Origin: Usnea hakonensis
Taxonomy: Eukaryota > Ascomycota > Lecanoromycetes > Lecanorales > Parmeliaceae
DNA length: 64,000 nucleotides
Direction of reading: 5' to 3'
Assembly (NCBI GenBank): GCA_013423325.1
Contig: BLJB01000040.1
Location: forward strand, 62,001-126,000
The number at the start of each line of letters is the position of its first letter. The stretch's first letter is position 1. This document shows, one piece after another, positions 55,403-64,000 of this stretch. Under the pieces are notes generated by a model. That model was not told the DNA's origin and ran no database searches. It worked only from the letters and a program-made list of their open reading frames with translations. Made by a program: the position numbers and the translations under genes.

Positions 55403-57065
55403 CCATATGACTCAGATTCAGAGCTTTACCGAAGCCGGTAATGTATATTTATTGAATAGGGGCAAGTTGGTGACTCGGGTGCACAGGGTGGTTGGAGCTT
55501 AGTGAAGGCAAGGGTGATGGTGTTGGTGATGGCGGCGTTGAGTGCGGGGAAGATGGTTGGGGATGTGGGAAAGAATGAGACCGTTGACGGGATGATGGGG
55601 GTTGAAATCATTCGCAATGTCAGAGTAGAAGTACAGTGAGTGCCACATCATCAAAGGTTAGTAATGAAACTCGTCCTGTGTTCGAGGGGTCATTATTAAT
55701 ATTAAGTAAAGCAAAGTAAAGTAAGGTAAGGTAGGATGAGGTAAGGATAAAAAAAAAATATAGTAGAATAAATTGAATTGAATATAGTAGTAGTGGTGAA
55801 TAAAATAGACGGCGTCGAGACTCAAGACTTCGGAGGAACTCCAAAAATAAAAAAAATAAAAAATGGTAAGGCAGAGAGAGTCTTAGAGAGAGAGAGAGAG
55901 AGAGAGACGAGAGATAGTAGAGTTAAGAGAGGGGGCGGGGGAGGGGGACGAGGGGGAGGGGCAAAAGGGACTAAAAAGAAGCTTGAGGCAAACAATTTTG
56001 ATTTTATTTTATCCGTTTTTACCAAAAAAGCAAACGAATCCAACAAATCAAACAAATAATGCAAACAAATCTTGGTCGCTGGAACGGCGCAGGGAACGAT
56101 GATCACCCACCTCCCAGGAAATGAATTAAAATCCAATGCATTGCATTAAATGTTGAAATGCTCTGAAGATCCCGAATTCTTGGAAGCCAATCATGCCACC
56201 CAAAAAGTATAATCTTACATGTTCGGACGGAGCCAGGAACGGGAAGATTCTGTCGGTAAAAACTCTCCACAGAGTGGGGAATCATTGACCTGCCTAGTCC
56301 CACACCTATGGGATTATATAGGATGCACTGGCTGAGCCTCGACCGTGTCCTTGGGCTTCAATGGCTTGTTTCGGGTGTCAATGGTGGCTGTCGTCTGACA
56401 ATGCGCGCTGATCTGCATCATCATCTCATCCAGGCACACGCTTCTTTACGTATTTCCCTTGCTTTTTCCATCGCCTACTGCTCAAACGACCGGAGCAAGA
56501 AGCCCCCCATCTCTTCAGTATTCCTTCACCCGATCCAGGCAATTTCACCGCCAGCGAATGAAGAGACTCAGCCATGTCGTATGACCGGACAATAGATTAG
56601 CCCCCCCCTGCAAACATTGGAATGCAGCCCAAAGTCAAAGATAAGGTAACAACGAGTGCATGCGCCTGGACCCGGGGATAAGCCTAGCCGGCATGTGCTG
56701 GTTCAAACCGGGTTAAGGCCCCCACACTAAGGCGCAGCTGTGTGCAGGGGTCCGGACTTCGGAGGTACGTACTTTATTGAAAGGGAAGAAAAAGGTGGAA
56801 TTGGAGATTGGAGCGCACCAAAAGAGCAAATACGTACACTTTTCGACATTTATCTTACTCTTCTCTTCCATCAAACATTTCACTAATCTATTAGGCCAAG
56901 CTGTGTGGCAATGTGGCATCTCCCCAATGATCCCAGCCATAACGCCAAATTCCACCCATCGCCGAATGAGTGTGTCTAATTGGTTTTCCTCTTTCCGAAG
57001 CCATTCTATAGGTCAAACTCTGACAATGTATCCGTACATTCATAGCCTGGTCCATCACAGATTGC
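55403..57065. other. Spacer with GA repeat and purine-rich tract
   Basis: About 1.7 kb without a supported gene. It has AAAGTAAGGTAAGGTA-type units near 55708-55735, a GA microsatellite at about 55884-55908 and a G-rich tract at 55926-55970. Confidence 0.45.
55884..55908 (+). repeat. GA dinucleotide microsatellite
   Basis: About ten consecutive GA units on the plus strand in intergenic DNA. Confidence 0.8.
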
Positions 57066-57742
57066 TTAAGCCATGTCCTTCGGTGCGACAGTTTTGCTGC
57101 GACGCCACAGGCATACGCTGCACATGGCGGAGAAAGCGAAGAGGATGCTGGAATATATTAGACAATGTGACAGCCGGCGACAAGGTAAGAGGAATTTACC
57201 AGAGGGCAATGCTCAGACCCCAGATGGCTTTCATCTCATAGCATGTGGTCTTGCTAGCATCAATCCAGTTGCTGTACACAATCTTTCCGCCTTGTATGTT
57301 GAAAGTGTCCTTGAGCTGGGAGCTCAACTGAGATGCCGATTCAGCAACGCTGGAGCTGCCGACGGCTTGGCAATTCAGGTACGAGAGCGGCTTTCCAACG
57401 ACAATGGCAACAACGGACAAGGCGATGAGCATCAGACCATCCAGACCAGTATTGATCAGATACGGGAGGATGTTGTCAATGTGTAGGATGACAGTGATTG
57501 CACAATAGAGGATGGCGATGCAGGTCTACAAAACAGACATTAGCTTCAGCTTCAAAAGAGTCCAAGGATGTGCATACCACACTGAGGGTGCCAACAAGTT
57601 CGTCTGACGGAGAATTGTTCTGCGAGACCATCTCAGAGATGAAGTTGGCAGCCATGCCGATGCAGCCTAGGAGGCTAATAACTTGAAGCAACCGAACAAT
57701 TTTGAATGTTGCTCCAAGAGCACCATAGTCGGGTCCAGCCAT
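57066..57742 (-). CDS. Small four-helix membrane protein (MARVEL-like layout)
   Basis: Three exons (57742-57578, 57525-57200, 57147-57066) with two 52-bp introns encode 190 residues. Four hydrophobic segments: IVRLLQVISLLGCIGMAANFI, CIAILYCAITVILHI, LDGLMLIALSVVAIVVG and, across intron 2, IWGLSIALCILFAFSAMCSV, then a short basic tail WRRSKTVAPKDMA. The third and fourth are separated by a polar loop containing LNCQAVGSSS and TCYEMKAIW; paired cysteines there could form a disulfide. This is the four-span arrangement of fungal MARVEL-type proteins, but I cannot name the family with certainty. Function unknown. Joining the last exon replaces a stop-bearing frame with a helix end and basic tail, which supports the model. 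Confidence 0.72.
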
Positions 57743-58888
57743 ATCGGGAGATTTAGAGTTTGAATGAAGAAAGGATTGGTGGGTATGGGGTGAGAAGTCC
57801 TTAGGATGGATGAGTATTCTTGATGTAGCGATTGTCTCACACACTTGTTGCAATGAGCGTCTTAAGGAAATTGACAGAGGTAAGGAAATCACAGGATATG
57901 AGATGATATAAGGAAAATCGTAAGAGACTGTGGTTCAGATGTATTGTATAATGTAGTGAGATGTCTCTTTCTTCTTAAGTACTGGAAACATGCAGCCTTT
58001 CATGACTGCAATGTCCTACCAACACACTCGCCTGAGATGTGTTCTAAAGATGTAAATGTTCCATTGATAGACGGTTTCACGCTTGCTCAGTAACAATGCG
58101 TCTGAGCCAATAGCGGAACAATATCAGAATGAGGCTCCTCGGATGTTACCGAGATGGGCGCTTAAACGATCTCAAAGCATGGGCCGGCCGATCAGCGATA
58201 AGAGACCACCCACTAAGGTCGCAGAAGTCGCTAGACGGTCTTGCAGCCAGAAACATGACTTCTAAGGCCTAGTGAATTCGTGGCTTTCTTTGGCGAGGTG
58301 AGGATAGAAATAGAAGGCAGAAATAGATTAAGAGAAGGGTACAAAGGGGAGCGGACGGTTTCAAAATTCTTCCAGAACAGACGTCAACCCAGAGAAATGT
58401 CTATCTTTACCAACGACGTTGCCAAAATTACATATCAGACCATTGCTATATCTTTAGCACGCTGGGTTTTGAGAGGCCAAGGTGGCCATGACAGCTGAAA
58501 TAGCAGCGGCCAGGATTTTCAAAAGACAAGATTTGAGGAGGCTTCGAGTGTCTCGGCGCCTTGATATATTGAGAACAGCATGCTGATGGATATTTGTCAA
58601 ACTCAAAAGACATACCAATCATGAGGCTCTTGGCCCAGATTGAGACAAATTATGGAAACCCTCCATACTTAGTAAGACCACCGATGTCTAAACTCATTGG
58701 GACTAATCCTTCGGTGTGTGCATATGAAACACGGCTGCAGGTACCCTCGGTACCTTAAAGTGTAAACATTATTTGACGCGCATCATCTCCAGCTCCTCGA
58801 CTTACAACAATGGACAGAGAAATCTTCAGCAGGTCGAGGAAAAGCCCACCTTCACGACATTGAGGAGAAGACAAACGGTGACCATAAC
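57743..58888. other. Spacer
   Basis: Nothing recognisable apart from a GGTACC site pair near 58740-58755; short frames lack motifs. Confidence 0.4.
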
Positions 58889-59551
58889 ATGGACACTGTT
58901 GACAGCAAACTATGTTACCTAGACTCCCGGGAAGAGTTTCAGTTGCCGTCTCCAGATCACCAGCAATGCCACAACATCCCCTTTGTTGAACATGCCTGGC
59001 CAGCTGGGTGAAGAAATACTTCCATTTGTCGTACGCGGTCAAGCTATCCACGTCAGGTTGAATTATTGCAAGGGATGTGGCTCTGGTCGCAAATCAACCT
59101 ACCCTTATACGAAACTTCGGTACGTAGTATGTGTTGACACTGCCTGGGAAAAAGAAGTCTACAAGACATCATCTCTGATTACGGACCACCAAACGATATA
59201 CCCGACTATGGTACTCTTACATGCGAAGAGCGCCACGCCATGTGTAAGGGGTGGCGGGAGTGTCGCAACCCCCTGGTTTATTGGGAACAACATGCTCTCC
59301 ATCTAGCGATAATTAGGGCGAGCCTACAGATATAAAGAGACGCAAATCTGCTACCTTTACAACAAATACATCGTCCGTCGACGATCCAACATCGTTCGAG
59401 AAGTTAATGAGCAAGCTTACGCTTGTCCAAAAAAAGTTGAAAAAGGTGCCGACCAGCACATTTGGGGTTGATTATCAATACGAAGAGAGGAGGAGTGCGC
59501 TCAACATCCGCGTCTACAAGGAATGGAAGGGCCTGATGTCTATGTTTGGGT
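58889..59551 (+). pseudogene. Possible decayed or multi-exon unknown gene
   Basis: Proposed pieces: 58889 to ~59010 (MDTVDSKLCYLDSREEFQ... to EHAWPAG), ~59063-59120 (LNYCKGCGSGRKS to YTKLR), ~59157-59328 (RSLQDIISDYGPPNDIPDYG, TLTCEERHAMCKGWREC, YWEQHALHLAIIRASLQ) and ~59328-59551 (IKRRKSATFTTNTSSVDDP, FEKLMSKLTLVQKKLKKVP, STFGVDYQYEERRSALNI, RVYKEWKGLMSMFG). The segments read like folded, charged protein sequence and share an order, with plausible GT-AG sites between the first three. Between the last two the frame changes at CAGATATAAAG without any usable intron, as if one AT pair were extra. After 59551 stops accumulate. I do not recognise the family. It may be a recent pseudogene or an unusual gene that I have mis-spliced. 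Confidence 0.35.
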
Positions 59552-60311
59552 ATGCTTTGAAAGATAATTTTGTCCGCAATTGAATTGCATGTTTATCACG
59601 TGTTCTCCTGATTTATTGTCAACCGCAACCCTTCGAAATTACTGCAGATGCAGAATGCTACTGTGGTGATAGCCAACAAGAATGGAAACGCAAAGCGCTT
59701 TTTTGAATCGACGGTCTATTCGCAAGAAAAAGGAGGCTGCAGAGAAATTGTGTTGAAAGTTGCTACAGCCTGAGGGGCCCTAGTCGTTATGGCAGAGTAC
59801 AAGATCTGACAAGAGATCTAAGAGAAGGGAATAGAGGTTATAGAAACCGAGAAGGCCAGTCTTCGAGCACAAAGCGCAGACTGCAAGACTCTCGAGGAGG
59901 CTAAGAACGCTGCCCACGTAAAGCGGCGGACCGTTCCAACGGCTGGCATTGTACTCGTATACCTCTCAACCAGGACCTTCAATATTGGACTGCACTTGAG
60001 CATAAATAGTATTCGATTCCTACATGTGTTGTCAATGCTAGAAGTATGACAGGCAGGAGAACCATACTTACCTCATTCTTCAGTTCGATTTGGTAAGACT
60101 CTTCTTTGTATAAGCGGGCACAAGCCCTTCGAGGGCAGCTCACAAACGTAAGCTAGTCCGAATGTAGAATTTACAGCCGTTATCTTATCGTTAATCATAT
60201 CGCAGCTCAGTACCAGTTGCGGAGAAATGTATGCTCAAGACACTTCTCCTGCTGTCCTAACGCTACTTTTTAGATGTATGCGAAGGACTCAAAGAGATCA
60301 TCGTATCCAAG
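59552..60311. other. Region upstream of amidase
   Basis: Scattered coding-like fragments occur (for example plus strand ~59826-59960, containing EKASLRAQSADCKTLEEAKN), perhaps the 3' part of the decayed gene. No intact gene. Confidence 0.35.
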
Positions 60312-62236
60312 ATGCTGCCGCCTTTTGACTACTTCGAGCATCGCCGAGCATGGTGAATCTCCAACAGCACTCAATTGATAGCAAGCTGATCACCTTTCAG
60401 CCAACGGAAACAGCTGGAAAGATCGACCCGTATTGCCAACCTACCTCCTTCATACCAAAGTCCCATATCTCCTCAGGACCACGAAATACTGGACAAGCCC
60501 ATTGAGATTCTCGTCCAAGATGTTCACAAGCAACTCCTCAAACCGATTGATATTCTTCGAACCTACGGCAAAGTCGCTATCCGCGCACATGAAAAGACCA
60601 ATTGTCTCACAGAAATCATGCTGCCCGAAGCAGAATCGTGGGCAGAGAATGAAATCAATTTGAAAGGTCCGCTAGCAGGAGTGCCTGTATCCTTGAAAGA
60701 CTCGATCGCGGTTCGCGGCTTCGACGTCAGTGTGGGATATTCGCGCAACACAGGCAAACCTTACGATGAGGATGGGAGCTTGGTAAAGATACTGAAAGCT
60801 GCTGGTCAGTACTCCTAACAATTGCTCAGCGCCTCTGCCTGAAATCAGTCTCTAGGAGCCATACCCTATGTCAAAACCAATCTACCAACCACCCTTCTCT
60901 CCTTCGAATCTTCCAATGATGTATGGGGCCGCTGCCTCAACCCGCACAACTCAAAGTACTCGCCGGGAGGGTCTACGGGCGGCGAAGCCGCGCTTCTCGC
61001 CTACGGTGGTGGCCGCATCGGCATTGGCTCTGACGTCGCAGGCTCAGTCCGAGCGCCTGCACATTTTTCTGGCATATACTCTTTGAGATGTAGCACGGGA
61101 CGTTGGCCGAAAATGGGCATGAACACGAGTATGCCTGGGCAGGAGGGTATACCGAGCGTTTTCAGTCCCATGGCAAGGACACTGGAAGATCTGGTCTACT
61201 TCTCGAGGAGTCTGATTGGGATGAAGCCGTGGCAGTGGGATCACTCTGTGCACCCTATCGAGTGGCGGAGTGATGTAGAGCGAAAAATGAAGGAGACCAC
61301 GAGCTTCAAGATTGGGGTAATGAGGACAGATGGTAAGCCCATCAGACGGGGTTCTGTGAGCCAGAAGGAAGAATTTGTACTAATCCATTTCAAGGAGTGG
61401 TCGATCCATCCCCAGCCTGCGCCCGTGCACTCGAACGAACCGTATCCGCTCTCTCCTCCCAAGGCCACACCCTTGTCGAAGCGTCACCACCCTCCCCTTA
61501 CAACGCTCTCCTCATTGGCTCTCAACTACTCAACTCCGACGGCTGCCGCATGTTCCTCTCGTTCTTTCGAACCGGCGAAAGCAACGATCCCGGCGCTCGT
61601 CGAATGTCGCTATACATGAAGATACCGCGGCCTTTCAAATACCTTTATTACCTCTGGGTCAAGTATGTAAGGCGTGACAGCGTATGGGCAGGGTTGCTGG
61701 AGAATTGGAACGAGAAGAGCGCGTACGAGCAGTGGCAGTGGGTTACGAAGCGAGAGGCTTACAAGGCAAGCTGGCACGAATGGTGGAAGGGGCAGGCATT
61801 GGATTTCATGTTGACGCCAGTCAATGCGACGCCGGCCGTGCCTCATCGCGGGATGAAGCAGGCGGTGAGTAGTTGTGGATACACATTTTTGTTCAATTTG
61901 GTAAGGCATTTTCCATGCTAGATGCTCCAGACACGCAGTACAGACACGCAGTATTAACGACAGACACAGCTTGATTACACTTGTGGCGTCATGCCAATCA
62001 CCCACGTGAACAAAGTGCTCGACAAGCTGCCGGCGACTTTCCAATTCAGCAAATTGAACGGTGTTGCCAAAGGTGCGTATCAGCATTACGACGCGGAACA
62101 AATGGACGGATTGCCGGTGGCGGTGCAGGTGGTTGGTCAGAGATTGCAGGAAGAGAAGGTGCTGGCGATTATGGAGAGGATCGAGGAGGCGTTGGTTGAA
62201 ACGGGTGGTAAATATGACCTGCTGAAGATAGAGTAG
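60312..62236 (+). CDS. Amidase (amidase-signature family)
   Basis: Five exons (60312-60352, 60401-60804, 60856-61332, 61395-61900, 61970-62236) encode 564 residues. The Ser-cisSer-Lys triad is visible: Lys113 in GVPVSLKDSIAV, Ser188 in SPGGSTGGEAALL and nucleophile Ser212 in GIGSDVAGSVRAPAHF. The family hydrolyses amide bonds; the general length and the C-terminal LDYTCGVMPITHVNK and DGLPVAVQVVGQRLQEEKV fit fungal general amidases/acetamidases and fatty-acid-amide hydrolase relatives. Substrate unknown. The N-terminal exon of 41 nt is inferred (MLPPFDYFEHRRAC joined to QRKQLERSTRIANLPP); a further 5' exon is possible. No signal peptide; probably cytosolic. All introns are 48-69 bp and in phase, so the gene looks intact. 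Confidence 0.88.
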
Positions 62237-63601
62237 GTTGGCAGGTAAACGATTAAGTAAATGAACAGGTAAGTAAGTAAGTAAGTAAGTAAGCAGCGAA
62301 AGCAACGTTATGTCCTCGTCAAACGATCACAAACTCAAGCTCTCTTCATCATGAAAAAATTCCCTTCGCTCCCCAACACAATCCACATTGTCAACAAATC
62401 CCTCCCTCCTCCCCCTCCTCCTCCTCCAACAATCACCCACTAGCATCTCCCCACCGAGCCCAAAAAATCTATCATTCCCGCCAGTACTCTCTAAGAATCC
62501 AACGTTCGCGAAGAAAAGAGAAGAAAAACCTTGGCTTGGGATAGATAGCCCTTCTTCATCGCTTCGCAGCGTTATGAAATTACGAAATGGGGATCAATAC
62601 TGGGGTGATGAAGAGCTGAATGGCCACTCACTCACTCACTGTCTGTGATCTGCGCCGTTACCCTTTTTTGGGGGGGGAGAAGGGGGGGGGGGGGTTTGGT
62701 AGGCTACTTGGGAGAGGAGGAAGTTGAGGAGCGTATGTTGCTCCCTTAGGTACCTTTATCCCGTGTACCGGAAACAGGACCGGAAACGAGAACGAGAAGG
62801 AAGAAGGAGGAAGGACCACGAGCGACTTTGATGCTGCATGGCATGTCAGTCATCTCTAACCCCTCGCTCAGGCCCGTTGCCTCGTGTTAATTTTCTTGCC
62901 TTATTATATATGTATACATACGTATATTCATACCCAACGATAAAAGAAAAAGGCATCCCCCATTACCCTCTCGCCCTAAAATACGTAAAAGCACTACAGC
63001 TCCTTGCTCAGTTGTTCTTCTCTTCTCTCCTCTCCTCTTCTCCAGCGCCACCCACCCACTGTTAGCGCGGGGCAGGATAGGGTGGGACTCCTCTTCACCT
63101 TTTATACTTGTTAAAGATGGGACGGTGATGGGAATGTCAGTCATACAGACAGATTTGGTTGTTGACGCTTGAGCTGAGGGGTGGTGGTGTGCTTTCAGCC
63201 GGATTTTGGTTTGGTTTGGTTGGTTTGGCTGGGGTGCTTGAGGGACGATGATGAGTTTTTTGACAGTCTGCAAGCATCACATTAACATCTTTGGTTTCGG
63301 TAATATCCTTCATCACCACGTCCTACAAATAGTAACCTTTGGCAACTATCTTTTAGGGAACACGGACTATACTTGCACATGGATTTGGAACCTTGAGAGT
63401 AGAGTAATGCGTGCTTCGGAAAAGGGAATTGAAAATGCTTGCTTGCTAATGATACAATGCAGTTTTCGCGCTCGTAAACGCTCCACCCCAATGCCGCTGA
63501 GCAAATCCAGAAAGTCGAGGCCTTTGGCACTCGAGTATGCTAATGTACACAACGCGCTCAGGATCCTATTTACAGAGCCACCCGGTCGACACGGAAAGAG
63601 C
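62237..63601. other. Spacer with GTAA repeat and G run
   Basis: About 1.4 kb with no supported gene. A GTAA-type repeat lies at 62270-62293, a G homopolymer at about 62672-62694 and a GGTTT-type run near 63208-63228. The right part is the 3' side of the SWR1-like gene. Confidence 0.45.
62270..62293 (+). repeat. GTAA tetranucleotide repeat
   Basis: About six consecutive GTAA units just after the amidase stop codon. Confidence 0.8.
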
Positions 63602-64000
63602 TCATCTCCTCCTCCGAAGGCCATCCGTGCCCTTCTTCGACTTCTTCTTATTCTTATTAACAGGTGGCTGCACTGGAACATCTTTGAATTCCCATTCCAT
63701 GAATCGTAACATGTAATCATCACATGATGGTACTTCTTCTTCCTCCTCTTGTGACAACATGGCAGCAGGATTTGCCAAGCCGGATTCAGCAGCTTCCATT
63801 GTCGTGGTCCTCTCCACATCACCATCTCGCGACCGTTTTGGTGGAGGCATCATCTCGTCCGGGGTAGGTGACCCAGGCGTCTTCGGCTTGGCGGTCCCTT
63901 TCTCGTCAAATTCGATGGCCTCATTGGCGATTTCCTTTTCCGCCTGCTTTGCAGCGACAATGTCTTCTTGGTCCTCGACTGCTTCGAACACCCGTCCGCC
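63602..64000 (-). CDS. swr1: C-terminus of a SWR1-like chromatin-remodelling ATPase (partial)
   Basis: Only the last 132 residues are in the window; the gene continues past the right edge and the frame is open there. The sequence GGRVFEAVEDQEDIVAAKQA followed by an acidic EKEIANEAIEFDEK, a Pro/Ser linker, and the end CDDYMLRFMEWEFKDVPVQP with a strongly basic KKKSKKGTDGLRRRR tail resembles the C-terminus of fungal Swr1, the catalytic subunit of the complex that exchanges H2A for H2A.Z. No ATPase motif lies in this part, so the assignment rests on the tail alone. Confidence 0.6.
   Translation of the reverse strand, partial: GGRVFEAVEDQEDIVAAKQAEKEIANEAIEFDEKGTAKPKTPGSPTPDEMMPPPKRSRDGDVERTTTMEAAESGLANPAAMLSQEEEEEVPSCDDYMLRFMEWEFKDVPVQPPVNKNKKKSKKGTDGLRRRR

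Noticed and set aside
58983..59306. 107-codon plus frame
   Set aside because: The proposed exons of the possible decayed gene use other frames over most of this span, and those read more like protein.

Overview
The window is nuclear DNA of a filamentous ascomycete (Pezizomycotina). The evidence is short GT-AG introns of about 36-200 bp with CTAAC/CTGAC-type branch sites, single-gene transcription units on both strands, and families typical of the group: a Zn2Cys6 transcription factor, an F-box protein, a LaeA-like methyltransferase, TRP-like/FLC channels, a CYT-4/Dss1 mitochondrial exoribonuclease and DUF3605. The class cannot be fixed from the sequence alone. I see no tRNA, rRNA, CRISPR or virus-like gene.

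Layout from left to right. 1.1-7.7 kb: three plus-strand genes (sugar transporter with introner-like introns, a DUF7514-type protein, an F-box protein). 7.7-9.1 kb: homopolymer-rich spacer. 9.1-12.8 kb: a DUF3605 protein (minus) and an Osh6/7-like oxysterol-binding protein (plus), divergent. 13.1-16.7 kb: a chromatin pair, YNG2-like ING/PHD protein (minus) and HOS2-type histone deacetylase (plus), sharing a promoter of about 0.7 kb. 17.7-27.4 kb: a small single-span membrane protein, the small U2AF splicing subunit, a DUF4185 protein, a cystathionine gamma-synthase-like PLP enzyme and a 1089-residue protein of unknown function. 29.3-36.1 kb: a TRP-like membrane channel with a long tail and a FYVE-UBZ-RING protein. 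36.9-43.0 kb: a Zn2Cys6 regulator, a small coiled-coil protein and an FMP42-like MFS carrier. 43.0-44.0 kb: spacer with a 280-bp inverted-repeat element. 44.0-49.0 kb: CYT-4/Dss1 divergent from the MoaD-type molybdopterin synthase small subunit. 50.2-57.7 kb: an accessory-looking stretch with two orphan membrane proteins around a nine-exon LaeA-like methyltransferase. 58.9-59.6 kb: a probably decayed gene. 60.3-62.2 kb: an amidase. 63.6 kb to the right edge: the C-terminus of a SWR1-like chromatin remodeller.

Most genes are ordinary single-copy housekeeping genes without operon-like logic. The only plausible shared theme is chromatin: NuA4 (YNG2), Set3 complex (HOS2) and, 47 kb away, SWR1. 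The most unusual sequence signals are three mutually similar introns in one transporter gene, a TA-flanked inverted-repeat element, a 10-bp palindrome (TACCTAGGTA) found four times and only between genes, several microexons (8-24 nt), and a membrane-protein gene whose first intron appears to start GG instead of GT. All splice models were built by eye from splice signals, reading frame and family resemblance; no transcript or database evidence was available.
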